Shown piece after piece: positions 50,636-61,414 of a DNA stretch of 64,000 nucleotides. The stretch lies in assembly GCF_020531945.1 (NCBI RefSeq), contig NZ_JAJATZ010000001.1, positions 434,001-498,000 on the forward strand, written 5' to 3'. Position numbers and translations under genes: made by a program. The notes beneath the pieces are model-generated. The model ran no database searches and had not been told where the DNA came from. It saw nothing but the letters and a program-made list of their open reading frames with translations. How positions within the stretch are numbered: the first letter of the stretch is position 1; each line of letters begins with the position of its first letter. The stretch comes from Loktanella gaetbuli. Its GTDB lineage: Bacteria > Pseudomonadota > Alphaproteobacteria > Rhodobacterales > Rhodobacteraceae.

Positions 50636-51726
50636 TACTGGATCGCTATTTTGGCTGGCGGTTCGCCCGCGCTTTTGTGACCGTGTTCGGCATCTTTGCG
50701 CTGCTCGTGGTGTTCATCGGCATGGCCGACACGCTGCGCCGGTTCGCCGATGACGCGGCAGGATTCGGCCAGATCCTGCGCCTGTCGCTGCTTAGCGCGC
50801 CCGAGAGCCTGTATCAGATTCTGCCGCTGATCGTGATCATCGCCGCGATCTCGATGTTTCTAGGCCTTGCGCGTACATCCGAACTGGTGGTCGCCCGTGC
50901 TGCCGGACGGGCCGGGCTGCGGTTGCTGGTGGCCCCCTGCATCGTCGCGCTGGCGCTGGGCATCATCGTGGTCACGGTGTTCAATCCGATCGTCGCCGCC
51001 ACCTCGCGCCAGTACGAGGCCGACGTGGCCGCGATCGAAGGCACCGGATCGGTGCTGGCCTTCAGCGATACGGGGCTTTGGCTGCGACAGGGCAACGCTG
51101 CGGGACAGACGGTCATTCACGCCAACGGGGCCGACCTGTCGGGCACCCAATTGTCGGATGTGACGTTTCTGAACTTTGGCCCTGACGGGTTGCCGCAGGC
51201 GCGGATCAAGGCAGCGACAGCACAGTTGGCGGACGGCATGTGGCAGTTGACCGATGCCAAATCCTGGCCCCTGTCGGGCGACGGCAACCCCGAGGCGCTG
51301 GCCACACTGGCCGTTACCGCCGCAATCCCGTCGTCGCTGACAGCGGATGAAATCCGCAACAGTTTCGGCACGCCCTCCTCGATCCCGATCTGGGAACTGC
51401 CTGCCTTTATCGACCGGCTTCAAGCGGCCGGGTTTTCGGCGCAGCGCCACCAGGTGTGGTTCCAGATGGAGCTGTCGCAACCGGTCTTTTTCGTGACCAT
51501 GCTGCTGACCGGGGCCGGGTTCACCATGCGGCCGCAACGCAGCGGCAAGACGGGTCTGAACGTGATGCTGGCCGTGCTTGTGGCCTTTGGCGTTTATTTC
51601 GTGCGCAATTTCGCGCAAATCCTCGGCGACAATGGTGATATTCCCGCAGCCCTCGCGGCCTGGGCACCGACACTTGCGGCGACGGCGCTGGCGCTGGGCC
51701 TTTTGCTGGAAAGAGAGGAAGCATGA
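50632..51726 (+). CDS. lptG: LPS export ABC transporter permease LptG
   Basis: A 364-residue permease paralogous to LptF. It begins MILDRYFGWRFARAFVTVFGIFALLVVFIGMADTLRRF and has LPLIVIIAAISMFLGLARTSELVVARAAGRAG. A periplasmic beta domain follows in the middle (ANGADLSGTQLSDVTFLNFGPDGLPQARIKA), with a C-terminal pair of helices. The gene overlaps both lptF and lptD by ATGA. The ATP-binding partner LptB and LptA/LptC are not in the window. Confidence 0.93.
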   Translation: MILDRYFGWRFARAFVTVFGIFALLVVFIGMADTLRRFADDAAGFGQILRLSLLSAPESLYQILPLIVIIAAISMFLGLARTSELVVARAAGRAGLRLLVAPCIVALALGIIVVTVFNPIVAATSRQYEADVAAIEGTGSVLAFSDTGLWLRQGNAAGQTVIHANGADLSGTQLSDVTFLNFGPDGLPQARIKAATAQLADGMWQLTDAKSWPLSGDGNPEALATLAVTAAIPSSLTADEIRNSFGTPSSIPIWELPAFIDRLQAAGFSAQRHQVWFQMELSQPVFFVTMLLTGAGFTMRPQRSGKTGLNVMLAVLVAFGVYFVRNFAQILGDNGDIPAALAAWAPTLAATALALGLLLEREEA

Positions 51727-53828
51727 TCCGCGCGCTTGCCCTGATCCTGATGCTGTTGCCGGCCTCCGCCGTGCAGGCACAGATGGCCGCCACGTTGATC
51801 GCGGATGATGTGGTGGTCACGCCTGACAACCGCCTGATCGCCAGCGGCAATGTCGAGGCACTGGCCGACGGGACCCGCCTGCGTGCGGACCGGGTGATCT
51901 ACGATCAGACCAGTGACCGTCTGACCATCGACGGCCCCATCCTGATCACCGGACCTGCGGGCGAAATCCTGACGGCCGATCAGGCCACATTGGACCCGCG
52001 TCTGGAAAACGGCCTGCTATTGGGGGCGCGCCTGGTGCTGAACCAGCAGTTGCAACTTGCGGCAGCCCAGATCGACCGCAGCGAGGGTCGGTTCAACCAG
52101 CTCTACAAGACGGCGATCACGTCCTGTCAGGTCTGCGGCACCGAGGAACCGCTGTGGTCGATCCGGGCGGAGCGTGTCATTCTGGATGAACAAGAAGCGC
52201 AGATCTATCTGACGGCTGCGTCGTTCCGGGTCAAAGGCGTGCCCATCGCGTATCTCCCGCAACTGCGCCTGCCCGCCCCCGACAACGGACGCTCAACGGG
52301 CCTGCTGACACCGCGTTTCGTGACCACCGACCGTCTGGGGTTCGGGTTGCGCCTGCCCTATTTCATCACGCTGGGCGATAGCCGTGACCTGACGCTCAGC
52401 CCCTATCTTGCGGCCGGGACCCGCACATTGGGCGCACGCTACAGGCAGGCCTTTGGCCGGGGCGGTTTTGAAATCGAGGGCGCATTATCCGATGACGACC
52501 TGAACGACGGCGGCCTGCGCGGCTACCTCAATGCGCAAGGGTCGTTTCTGATCGCACCGGACCTGACTCTCAGTTTTGACGTGCAGGACACCTCGGACCA
52601 AAGCTATCTGAGTGACTACAATATTTCGGATGCCGACCGGTTGGCCAGCATCGTGGCGCTGACACGGGTCAAGGACGACAGCCTGTTTTCGATTTCGGGC
52701 AGCTATTATGAAACGCTGCGCGACGATGAAACCGACGCCACGCTGCCACCTGCGGTGCTGACCGCAGGCTATCTGCGGCAGTTCCAGCTGTCATCGGGTG
52801 GTCAATTGACGCTGACCGCCAGCACCGACAGCCTGCTGCGCTATGCCAAGGAAACGACGGATCTGTCGCGCGATCTGTCGCGCGTGGGTCTGGGTCTGGG
52901 CTGGACGCAGGCCTGGGTCAGTCCCGGCGGGATTGAGGCACGCGCCACTGCCGCGCTGCGCGCGGACAAGTTCCAGATCGGTGACGGACCCGCCGCGCGT
53001 GATGCAGGGTTCAGCCGGGCCGTGCCGTCGGCACAGATCGTCCTGCGCTATCCACTGGTGCGTGACAGTGCAGGCACCCGCAACCTGATCGAACCCGCAA
53101 TCGCGCTGACCATCTCGGACGCGTTCGGCAAATCACCACCCAACGAGGACAGCACCAGACAAGAGCTGGATGATGCCAACCTGCTGGCAAGTTCGCGTTT
53201 TCCGGGTGACGATACCGTCGAAACCGGGGTGCGGCTGGCCGCCGGTGTGACCTGGACACGGCAAGGTGCCGAAGGCATCCAGTCGCGCCTCACCTTTGGT
53301 CGTCTGGTCAAGACCCGCGACAATTCGGCCTTTACCGTCACGTCAGGGCTGTCGTCCAAGGCATCGGACTGGCTGGTGGCGGGACAGTTGACGTTGCCGC
53401 GCGGGCTGACGCTGGACGGGCGAACCCTGTTCGGGGATGACGGCAGCACGAACATGACGACCGCGCGGGCCTATTGGACAACCGCCGCCGTGCAGCTTGC
53501 GGCGGGATATATCTATCAGCGCGCAGATGCCGCGATCGGCCGTCCGGATGCGATTTCGGAATATTCCTTTGACGGGCAGTTTCAGGTTTCTCCGCGTTGG
53601 AACGTGGGCTTTGACGCCCGCTACGACATTGCGCAGGACAGCCCCGCACGGGCCGGGATTGGCCTGGGATGGTCCAACGAATGCGTCAATGTCACGCTTT
53701 CGGTCTCGCGCCGCTATGCGACTTCCACTACGGTGCAGCCAACGACGGATTACGGGCTGTCGGTCGATCTGCTGGGGTTCGCATCCAATGCAGGTGGCGT
53801 CAGTTCCGCGAAACGCTGCGATGCGTAA
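51723..53828 (+). CDS. lptD: LPS-assembly protein LptD
   Basis: A 701-residue outer-membrane barrel that inserts LPS into the outer leaflet. The signal peptide MIRALALILMLLPASAVQA is followed by an OstA-like beta-jellyroll (DDVVVTPDNRLIASGNVEALADGTRLRADRVIYD). The cysteine pair region SCQVCGTEEPLW lies near residue 135, and the C-terminal barrel repeats run to about residue 700. It is shorter than the E. coli protein (784), as usual in alphaproteobacteria. It is coupled to lptG and followed after 27 bp by the SurA-like gene. Confidence 0.93.
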   Translation: MIRALALILMLLPASAVQAQMAATLIADDVVVTPDNRLIASGNVEALADGTRLRADRVIYDQTSDRLTIDGPILITGPAGEILTADQATLDPRLENGLLLGARLVLNQQLQLAAAQIDRSEGRFNQLYKTAITSCQVCGTEEPLWSIRAERVILDEQEAQIYLTAASFRVKGVPIAYLPQLRLPAPDNGRSTGLLTPRFVTTDRLGFGLRLPYFITLGDSRDLTLSPYLAAGTRTLGARYRQAFGRGGFEIEGALSDDDLNDGGLRGYLNAQGSFLIAPDLTLSFDVQDTSDQSYLSDYNISDADRLASIVALTRVKDDSLFSISGSYYETLRDDETDATLPPAVLTAGYLRQFQLSSGGQLTLTASTDSLLRYAKETTDLSRDLSRVGLGLGWTQAWVSPGGIEARATAALRADKFQIGDGPAARDAGFSRAVPSAQIVLRYPLVRDSAGTRNLIEPAIALTISDAFGKSPPNEDSTRQELDDANLLASSRFPGDDTVETGVRLAAGVTWTRQGAEGIQSRLTFGRLVKTRDNSAFTVTSGLSSKASDWLVAGQLTLPRGLTLDGRTLFGDDGSTNMTTARAYWTTAAVQLAAGYIYQRADAAIGRPDAISEYSFDGQFQVSPRWNVGFDARYDIAQDSPARAGIGLGWSNECVNVTLSVSRRYATSTTVQPTTDYGLSVDLLGFASNAGGVSSAKRCDA

Positions 53829-53855
53829 GATGACACTAGACGGGGGACCGCAACC

Positions 53856-55061
53856 ATGCGCCTGACCACAATCCTGACCAGCCTTGTTCTGGCATGTGCC
53901 ACGCCCGCAATTGCACAGGACCGGTTTGCGCCGGTCATCACGGTCAACGATGCGGCGATCACCGCCTACGAGCTGGACCAGCGTGCACGGATGCTGCAGT
54001 TGTTCCGCACGCCCGGCAATCTGACGGAACTCGCGCGCGAGCAGCTGATCGAAGAACGGCTCAAGGCCGCCGAGCTGGACCGCCGCCGCATTCGCCTGTC
54101 GGCCGAAAACCTGGCGACCGAGGTCGACGCCTTTGCCGCGCGGGCCAATCTGACCACCGACCAGTTCATCCAACTGTTGAACCAGAACGGCGTCGACCGT
54201 GCGACACTGGAACAATTCGTGGCCATCGGCGTCAGCTGGCGCGACTACATCCGTCTGCGGTTCGGCAATCAGGCCGAAATCTCGGAAGAAGAAGTCCGTC
54301 GCGCGATGCGCCAGCCGGGCAGCAACCCCGATGCGATCGAGGTACTGCTGTCGGAAATCATCATTCCTGCACCACCGCCCGAGGCAGCGCGCGCGAATGC
54401 CATCGCGAACCAGATCTCGCAAACCCGGTCGACGGCTGTGTTCGAAAACGCGGCGCGCCAGTATTCGGCGCTGCCCAGCCGAAACAACGGTGGCCGCCTG
54501 AACTGGCTGCCGCTGTCAAACTATCCCCCCGCACTTCAGGGTCTGCTGGGCAGCCTCGCCCCCGGTGAGGTGACGCAACCGATCCTGATTCCCAACGGTG
54601 TGGCCCTGTTCCAGTCGCGTGGCATCCGCGAGGTGCCGCAACCGCGCCCCGCCCCGACTGCGATCGACTATGCGATATTCGGCCTTCCCGGTGGCACGAC
54701 CGAGGCCGGTCTGGCCGCCGCTCAGTCGTTGGATGCCCGCACCGACACCTGTGACGATCTTTATGGGGCGGCGCGCGGCCTGCCGCAGGATGTGCTGGCA
54801 CGCCAGACCGTCAGCCCCGACAGCATTCCGCAGGATGTGGCACTGGAACTGGCGCGACTGGATCCGGGCGAGGCATCCTGGAACCTGACCCGTGACAACG
54901 GGCAGACCCGCATTTACCTGATGCTGTGTGATCGCACCCTGGCCGGTGCCGAAAACAACGACCCCGAGGCGGTGCGCAACGCGCTGCGCAGCCAGCGTCT
55001 GGGTGGATTTGCCGATGCCTTGCTGGCGGATCTGCGGGCCGCGGCCACGATCCGTCCGTGA
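53856..55061 (+). CDS. surA: SurA-like periplasmic peptidylprolyl isomerase
   Basis: A 401-residue exported chaperone. The signal peptide MRLTTILTSLVLACATPAIA is followed by a SurA N-terminal domain (FAPVITVNDAAITAYELDQRARMLQLFRTPGNLTELAREQLIEERLKAAE) and a parvulin-type domain (EAARANAIANQISQTRSTAVFENAARQYSALPSRNNGGRLNWLPLSNYPP). The position inside the lpt operon fits a chaperone for LptD and other barrels. The isomerase motif is weakly conserved, so activity is inferred. Its stop overlaps pdxA (GTGA). Confidence 0.85.
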   Translation: MRLTTILTSLVLACATPAIAQDRFAPVITVNDAAITAYELDQRARMLQLFRTPGNLTELAREQLIEERLKAAELDRRRIRLSAENLATEVDAFAARANLTTDQFIQLLNQNGVDRATLEQFVAIGVSWRDYIRLRFGNQAEISEEEVRRAMRQPGSNPDAIEVLLSEIIIPAPPPEAARANAIANQISQTRSTAVFENAARQYSALPSRNNGGRLNWLPLSNYPPALQGLLGSLAPGEVTQPILIPNGVALFQSRGIREVPQPRPAPTAIDYAIFGLPGGTTEAGLAAAQSLDARTDTCDDLYGAARGLPQDVLARQTVSPDSIPQDVALELARLDPGEASWNLTRDNGQTRIYLMLCDRTLAGAENNDPEAVRNALRSQRLGGFADALLADLRAAATIRP

Positions 55062-56032
55062 CCGCCAGACCCATCGTCATCAGCTGCGGCGAACCTGCTG
55101 GCATCGGACCAGAGGTCGCGGCCAAGGCCTGGGCCGCCCTGGGGCGCGACATGCCGCTGGCCTGGATCGGTGACCCCGCGCATCTGCCCGAGGGCACGCC
55201 TGTCAGGGTCATCGCCGATCTGTCAGCGGTGGTCGGTCCCTGCGCCGATGCGCTGCCGGTCCTGGCGCGTGATTTCGGCAGTCCGCGCACCCCGGGCCGC
55301 GCCAACCCTGCCCATGCCAAAGGTGTTCTGAACGCGATTGCAGAGGGCGTGACACTTGCCGCAAGCGGTCAGGCGGACGCCATCTGCACGGCGCCGATCC
55401 ACAAGGCGGCTCTGATCGACGGCGCCGATTTTGCCTATCCGGGCCATACGGAATTTCTATCAGCGCTTGCCGGAGACGTGCCTGTCGTCATGATGCTGGC
55501 TTGCGACAGTCTGCGCGTGGTACCTGCCACAATACATATCCCGCTGCGGGCGGTCCCTGCCGCGTTGACCCCGGACCTGCTGCGCGGTGTCATCACCGTC
55601 ACGCACAGCGGGCTGATCCGCGATTTCGGCATCGCGGATCCGGTCATCGCCGTCGCAGGGCTGAACCCCCACGCAGGCGAGGATGGCAAGATCGGCACCG
55701 AAGAGCTGGATTTCATCACCGCCGTGCTGGACGAGATACGCGCTGATGGTATCAAGCTGACGGGCCCACTGCCTGCGGATACCATGTTCCACGCGGCAGC
55801 GCGCAAGCACTATGATGCCGCCGTATGCATGTACCACGACCAGGCGCTGATCCCCATCAAGACGATCGACTTCGCGGGCGGCGTGAATGTGACGCTGGGC
55901 CTGCCCTTTGTACGGACCTCGCCGGACCACGGCACCGCGTTCGATATCGCAGGCAAGGGTGTGGCTGATCCGACCTCGATGATCGCGGCCTTGCGGATGG
56001 CGCGCAGCATGGCCGACGCCCGTGCAATTTGA
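55058..56032 (+). CDS. pdxA: 4-Hydroxythreonine-4-phosphate dehydrogenase
   Basis: A 324-residue metal- and NAD-dependent enzyme of pyridoxal phosphate synthesis. It has CGEPAGIGPE at the start, the conserved ADAICTAPIHKAALIDGADFAYPGHTEFL, VAGLNPHAGEDGKIG, CMYHDQALIPIKTIDFAGGVNVTLGLPFVRTSPDHGTAFDIAG, which carries the metal histidines, and a helical C-terminus. It starts with GTG 55058, overlapping the surA stop. pdxA between surA and rsmA is the classical proteobacterial order. Confidence 0.96.
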   Translation: MTARPIVISCGEPAGIGPEVAAKAWAALGRDMPLAWIGDPAHLPEGTPVRVIADLSAVVGPCADALPVLARDFGSPRTPGRANPAHAKGVLNAIAEGVTLAASGQADAICTAPIHKAALIDGADFAYPGHTEFLSALAGDVPVVMMLACDSLRVVPATIHIPLRAVPAALTPDLLRGVITVTHSGLIRDFGIADPVIAVAGLNPHAGEDGKIGTEELDFITAVLDEIRADGIKLTGPLPADTMFHAAARKHYDAAVCMYHDQALIPIKTIDFAGGVNVTLGLPFVRTSPDHGTAFDIAGKGVADPTSMIAALRMARSMADARAI

Positions 56033-56080
56033 CCCTGCGGGACGCCTGCCGCGGGCGAGTATTTAAGGCAAGATGATACG

Positions 56081-56920
56081 ATGAGCCAGATTGATGGACT
56101 GCCACCACTGCGTGACGTGATTGCGCGTCACGGCATCGCGGCCAAGAAATCCCTGGGGCAGAATTTCCTGCTGGACCTGAACCTGACGGCCAAGATTGCC
56201 CGTCTGGCCGGTGATCTGACCTGCGCGGATGTGCTGGAAATCGGGCCGGGTCCGGGCGGTCTGACCCGTGGTCTGCTGGCCGAAGGCGCGCGCCGGGTTG
56301 TCGCGATCGAGAAGGACAGCCGTTGCATCGCCGCACTGGAAGACATCGCCGCGATCTATCCCGGCCAGTTGCAGATCGTGAACGGTGACGCGCTGGAGGT
56401 GGATACCACGGACCTGCTGACCCCGCCGATCAAGATTGCGGCCAACCTGCCCTATAACGTCGGCACGGAACTGCTGGTGCGCTGGTTGACGCCGCCTGCC
56501 TGGCCACCGTTCTGGGAGAGTCTGACGCTGATGTTCCAGCGCGAGGTGGCGCAACGTATCGTGGCCGCACCGGGATCCAAGACCTATGGCAGGTTGGCGA
56601 TCCTGTCCCAATGGCGCACCGATCCCGCGATCGTGCTGGACCTGCCGCCAGAGGCATTCACGCCCGCGCCCAAGGTCAGTTCAGCCGTGGTGCACCTGCG
56701 CGCCCTGCCCGCACCGCGCTATCCGGCTGATCCCGATGTCCTGAACCGCGTGGTGGCCACAGCGTTCAACCAGCGGCGCAAGATGCTGCGGTCGGCGCTG
56801 AAACCGCTGGGCCCGGATGCAGAGGATCGTTTGAACCACGCAGGGATCAAACCCACGGCGCGGGCCGAGGAAATAGATCTGGAAGGGTTCTGCGCGCTGG
56901 CCCGGGCCTATACGGCCTAG
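56081..56920 (+). CDS. rsmA: 16S rRNA (adenine1518/1519-N6) dimethyltransferase
   Basis: A 279-residue SAM-dependent methyltransferase (KsgA) that dimethylates two adenosines near the 3' end of 16S rRNA. It has AKKSLGQNFLLDLNL, the SAM loop EIGPGPGGLTRGLL, the catalytic NLPYNVGTELL, LTLMFQREVAQRI, and a C-terminal helical domain with FNQRRKMLRSAL. Start 56081 is 48 bp after pdxA; the gap holds GAGTATTT...AGATGA. It is the last gene of the lpt-surA-pdxA-rsmA cluster. Confidence 0.96.
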   Translation: MSQIDGLPPLRDVIARHGIAAKKSLGQNFLLDLNLTAKIARLAGDLTCADVLEIGPGPGGLTRGLLAEGARRVVAIEKDSRCIAALEDIAAIYPGQLQIVNGDALEVDTTDLLTPPIKIAANLPYNVGTELLVRWLTPPAWPPFWESLTLMFQREVAQRIVAAPGSKTYGRLAILSQWRTDPAIVLDLPPEAFTPAPKVSSAVVHLRALPAPRYPADPDVLNRVVATAFNQRRKMLRSALKPLGPDAEDRLNHAGIKPTARAEEIDLEGFCALARAYTA

Positions 56921-56942
56921 GCGCACAGCTCACGTAAAAACG

Positions 56943-57530
56943 TTATTCGGACGGTGCCGCGTCGGCGCTGCCGTTGTCTTCTGTCGCCTCGGGCTTGGGC
57001 TTGGGCTTGCGCGGGGCACGCGGTTTGCGCTTGGGTTTGTCCTGCGCAGGCTGGTCGTCGGATTTCGCCTCTGGCGTATCGACCAGGCCGCTGTCTGCGC
57101 TGTCGCTGTCGTCACCGCCATTTGCTGCGTCTTCCTGCGCGCGCAGGCGTTCGTTGCGTTCGCGATCACGTTCGGCCTGGCGCTGGCGGTTCAGCTCTTC
57201 TTGTTCGGCGCGTTCCTTGTCGCGTTCGGCTTGACGCTGGCGATTCTGTTCTTCTTGTTCCTCGCGCTGGCGATCGACCTCTTTCTGGGCCTCCGACAAC
57301 ATGCGCGTGTAATGTTCTGCATGCTGGGCGAAATTTTCGGCGTTCACCCGGTCATTGGACAGCTGCGCGTCGCGGTGCAGCTGATTGTATTTGTCGATGA
57401 TCTGTTGCGGGGTACCGCGTACCTTGCCGTCGGGACCGCTGCTGTCAAAGACGCGGTTGATGAGGCTGCCGCCGGACGGACGGGAGTTGCGGTTCTTATT
57501 GTTCCGCGAACGGGACTTCGAAGATCTCAT
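56943..57530 (-). CDS. DUF4167 domain protein
   Basis: A 195-residue, highly charged protein. The first about 75 residues are the DUF4167 domain (MRSSKSRSRNNKNRNSRPSGGSLINRVFDSSGPDGKVRGTPQQIIDKYNQLHRDAQLSNDRVNAENFAQHAEHYTRML). Then comes an E/R/Q-rich predicted coiled coil built of near repeats (QEELNRQRQAERD), and last a Lys/Pro-rich low-complexity tail (KRKPRAPRKPKPKP). It is convergent with rsmA, with 22 bp between. The family is alphaproteobacterial and RNA-binding is suspected from composition; function is not established. Confidence 0.9.
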   Translation of the reverse strand: MRSSKSRSRNNKNRNSRPSGGSLINRVFDSSGPDGKVRGTPQQIIDKYNQLHRDAQLSNDRVNAENFAQHAEHYTRMLSEAQKEVDRQREEQEEQNRQRQAERDKERAEQEELNRQRQAERDRERNERLRAQEDAANGGDDSDSADSGLVDTPEAKSDDQPAQDKPKRKPRAPRKPKPKPEATEDNGSADAAPSE

Positions 57531-57540
57531 GTGTGAACTC

Positions 57541-57675
57541 TCAGCAAGCCGGATAGGCTTCGTTACGCTTATCGATCCAGCCGCGCAAAAGCGCGATTTC
57601 GGGACCGGGCGGTGTCTGACGACGTACCGGGGGGAATGCTGCGCACTCGTCCCCGCGGTGCCTGTCACAAACCAT
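57541..57675 (-). CDS. Possible 44-residue protein upstream of the DUF4167 gene
   Basis: A short frame that ends 10 bp before the DUF4167 ATG and could be cotranscribed with it. It has three cysteines and a coherent stretch GPEIALLRGWIDKRNEAYP. No Shine-Dalgarno is visible at the ATG at 57675, and the family is not recognised, so it remains a weak call. Confidence 0.3.
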   Translation of the reverse strand: MVCDRHRGDECAAFPPVRRQTPPGPEIALLRGWIDKRNEAYPAC

Positions 57676-57724
57676 GTTGTGCCGCGTGTGACAAGCAGAT
57701 TCGGTGGAAACCGAAGAAAAGCCC

Positions 57725-58569
57725 TTAATTTCGCGGTTTCCGGCCGAAAATGACACGGTCGCGGCCATCCAGATCACGGTGCACGGCGATTCCCGTCAAT
57801 CCGGCCGCCGTCATCAGGTCGGACACCGCCTGCGCCTGCGTCGGTCCGATTTCGACCAGCAATGCGCCGCCTCCGGTCAGATGTGCCGGTGCCGCGCGGA
57901 TGATGGCGCGATAGGCACCCAAGCCGTCACCTTCGTCTGTCAGTGCCATGCGCGGCTCGTACAGGCCCACATCCGGTGCGAGGTCCGCGACCTCGTCCAG
58001 GGCGATATAGGGCGGGTTCGATACGATCAGATCAAAGGCCGCACAACTGACCGGCAGCGCCTCGAGCCAGTCGCCATCGTGGAACTGGACCCGGTCGCCC
58101 AGTCGCAAATCACCGGCATTGCGCATCGCCACGGCAAGTGCGGCACGGGACAGATCGGTGCCGATACCAAAGGTCCCCGCCCTGCGTTCTGCAAGCAAAG
58201 TCAACAAGATACAGCCCGATCCGGTGCCAAGATCCAGCACGCGGGTCCAGGGCAAGGCAAGCGCCTGTGCGATCAGAACCTCGGTCTCGGGGCGCGGGTC
58301 CAGCACATCGGGGGTGACGGCGAAACGCCGACCGTAGAACTGGCGCACGCCGGTCAGATGGGACACAGGCACACGCCTGCTGCGCTGGTCGATCAGGTCA
58401 TCGAACAGGCGCGTCAGGCCGGCTGGTGCCGTATCCGCACCGATCAGCGACAGGCGTGCCGTCTCGACCCCCAGGATGTGGGCCAACAGACGCCGCGCAT
58501 CGCGCGCGGGGTCGGAAATGCCACCCAAAGTCAGTTTCGCCGTTGCCTGCCGCAGGACCTGATCCCAGG

Positions 58570-58573
<4 letters not shown>
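57725..58573 (-). CDS. prmC: Release factor glutamine methyltransferase PrmC
   Basis: A 282-residue SAM-dependent enzyme that methylates the glutamine of the GGQ motif of release factors. It has an N-terminal helical domain, then VLDLGTGSGCILLTLL (SAM loop) and the catalytic NPPYI; YEPRMAL follows. The ATG overlaps the prfA stop (58570-58573), so the factor and its modifying enzyme are translationally coupled. Confidence 0.95.
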
Positions 58574-59631
<1,058 letters not shown>

Positions 59632-59662
59632 GCCCGTGAGGTGGCGGGTTTCGCGGCCATCG

Positions 59663-60124
59663 TCAAGAGAGTGGTACTACGAGATTGCCCATAAGGCTCA
59701 GCCAATCGCGCACACGCGCCTGATTCACACCCATGTCACTCTTGCCGAAACGCGACTGCGCGTGGATCACCAGCAGCGGTTCGGCATCGTCGGTGACGGT
59801 CACGGTTGTATAGTCGGGATAGCCCATCAGCCGAGAGCGCGTCTCGAAGGTCAGCAGGTTTTCCGCGACACTGCCCGCCACGAGGGTCGTGTCGTCGCGG
59901 GTTTCGGACAAGGTGACAAACGCCTGAAGCATTCCCTGCGGCGCGGTCGTTATGAAACGCGCAGCGGTAAAGCTGTTTTCCCCGGTCATGTCCGTGGGTT
60001 CGGTCGCGGCAGGTGCCACATGAAACCGCGCCACATCCGTCGGGGACAGCCGCACGTAGGCGGCAAAAGCCAGGACCGCGACAAAGATGACGACCACAAT
60101 GGCGAGAATAGCAGTTTTCAGCAT
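59663..60124 (-). CDS. DUF1499 family membrane-anchored protein
   Basis: A 153-residue protein. One N-terminal hydrophobic span (TAILAIVVVIFVAVLAFAAYV) anchors an extracytoplasmic domain with FETRSRLMGYPDYTTVTVTDD and the closing motif SRFGKSDMGVNQARVRDWLSLM, typical of DUF1499. ATG 60124 has GAAAGG six bases upstream. It is located upstream of prfA in the same direction. The function is unknown. Confidence 0.85.
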   Translation of the reverse strand: MLKTAILAIVVVIFVAVLAFAAYVRLSPTDVARFHVAPAATEPTDMTGENSFTAARFITTAPQGMLQAFVTLSETRDDTTLVAGSVAENLLTFETRSRLMGYPDYTTVTVTDDAEPLLVIHAQSRFGKSDMGVNQARVRDWLSLMGNLVVPLS

Positions 60125-60202
60125 GGGGTGCCTTTCAGGACGACGGGCCACGGATCTGGCGTTGGCACAGACATAAAGCAGCGAAGCATGTACGCCAAGG
60201 CA

Positions 60203-61354
60203 TCAGAGTGGCAAGGCGCGTTCGATCAGCCGCGCAAAGAACGACGCACCATAGGCTGTTGTTTCATCGTTGAAATCGTATTTGGGGTGATGCAGTCCCG
60301 CGCTGTCGCCATTGCCGACGAAGAGGTAGGCACCCGGCCGCGCCTGCAGCATATGGGAAAAATCCTCGGCGCCCATCTCGCGCGTGGCATTGGCGTCGCA
60401 CTTGCTGACCTCTGCCGCGACGCTTGCGGCAAAGGCAGCACAGCCGGGATCATTGATCGTGGCAGGATCACCGTTGCCGTATTCAAGGGTGGCGGTGACA
60501 CCGAAACTGGCCGCCTGCCCTGTCACGATATCCTGCAGCCGCGTCATCACCATGGCCTGCACCACTGGATCAAAGGTCCGCACGGTGCCGTTGATCATGG
60601 CCGTATCGGGAATGACGTTGAACACGGAACCCGCGTGGATCTGCGTCACCGACACCACCAGATCGTCCAGCGCGTAATGGTTGCGGCTGACGATGGTCTG
60701 GATCGCCTGCACCATGCTGACAGCAGCACTTATCGGATCGACGGTATCATGCGGCATTGCCGCGTGACCGCCCTTGCCACTGATGTGGATGCTGAATTCA
60801 TCCACCGCCGCCATGATCGGTCCCGGCGTCGTGTAGAATGCGCCAACCGGAATGCCCGGCGCATTATGCAGGGCGTAAACCTCTGAAATATCAAAGGTGT
60901 CAAAGATTCCGGCATCACACATGACCTTGGCCCCTGATCCGCCCTCTTCGGCAGGCTGAAAGATCAATGCGACACGCCCCGCAAAATTGCGCGTCTCGGC
61001 CAGATACTTTGCCGCCGCCAGCAGCATCGTCGTATGGCCGTCGTGACCACAGGCATGCATGGCGCCGGCATGGGTGCTGGCGTGATCCAGACCCGTCTCC
61101 TCGGCCATTGGCAGGGCGTCCATATCCGCGCGCAGGCCGATGGTGCGCCCGGCACCCTGCCCGTTGATGATGGCCACGATGCCGGTCTCCGCGATGCCCG
61201 TGTGCACCTCATCCACGCCGATCTCTGCCAGTCTGTCCGCGACAAAGGCTGCGGTCTGGTACAAATCGAACCGCACCTCGGGGATGCTGTGCAGGTGTCG
61301 CCGCCAGATGGTCAGTGTCGGCTGGAAATCGGCGATGGAATTGAGGACGGGCAT
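60203..61354 (-). CDS. M20 family amidohydrolase (hippurate hydrolase-like)
   Basis: A 383-residue zinc/manganese peptidase of the HipO/AbgB type. It has the metal ligands LRADMDALPM and HACGHDGHTTM, the EEGG pair in FQPAEEGGSGAKVM, and MGAEDFSHML near the C-terminus. The lid/dimerisation domain FSIHISGKGGHAAMPHDTVDPI is in the middle. The substrate is unassigned; N-acyl amino acids or indole-acetyl amides are the usual guess. ATG 61354 (MPVLNSIADF) is divergent from mazG with about 60 bp between. Confidence 0.92.
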   Translation of the reverse strand: MPVLNSIADFQPTLTIWRRHLHSIPEVRFDLYQTAAFVADRLAEIGVDEVHTGIAETGIVAIINGQGAGRTIGLRADMDALPMAEETGLDHASTHAGAMHACGHDGHTTMLLAAAKYLAETRNFAGRVALIFQPAEEGGSGAKVMCDAGIFDTFDISEVYALHNAPGIPVGAFYTTPGPIMAAVDEFSIHISGKGGHAAMPHDTVDPISAAVSMVQAIQTIVSRNHYALDDLVVSVTQIHAGSVFNVIPDTAMINGTVRTFDPVVQAMVMTRLQDIVTGQAASFGVTATLEYGNGDPATINDPGCAAFAASVAAEVSKCDANATREMGAEDFSHMLQARPGAYLFVGNGDSAGLHHPKYDFNDETTAYGASFFARLIERALPL

Positions 61355-61414
61355 GGCTGGCACTCTGCGCTGGGGGAACCTACGGTGTTGTCGACCAGAA
61401 CAAAGGCCCCTGCA

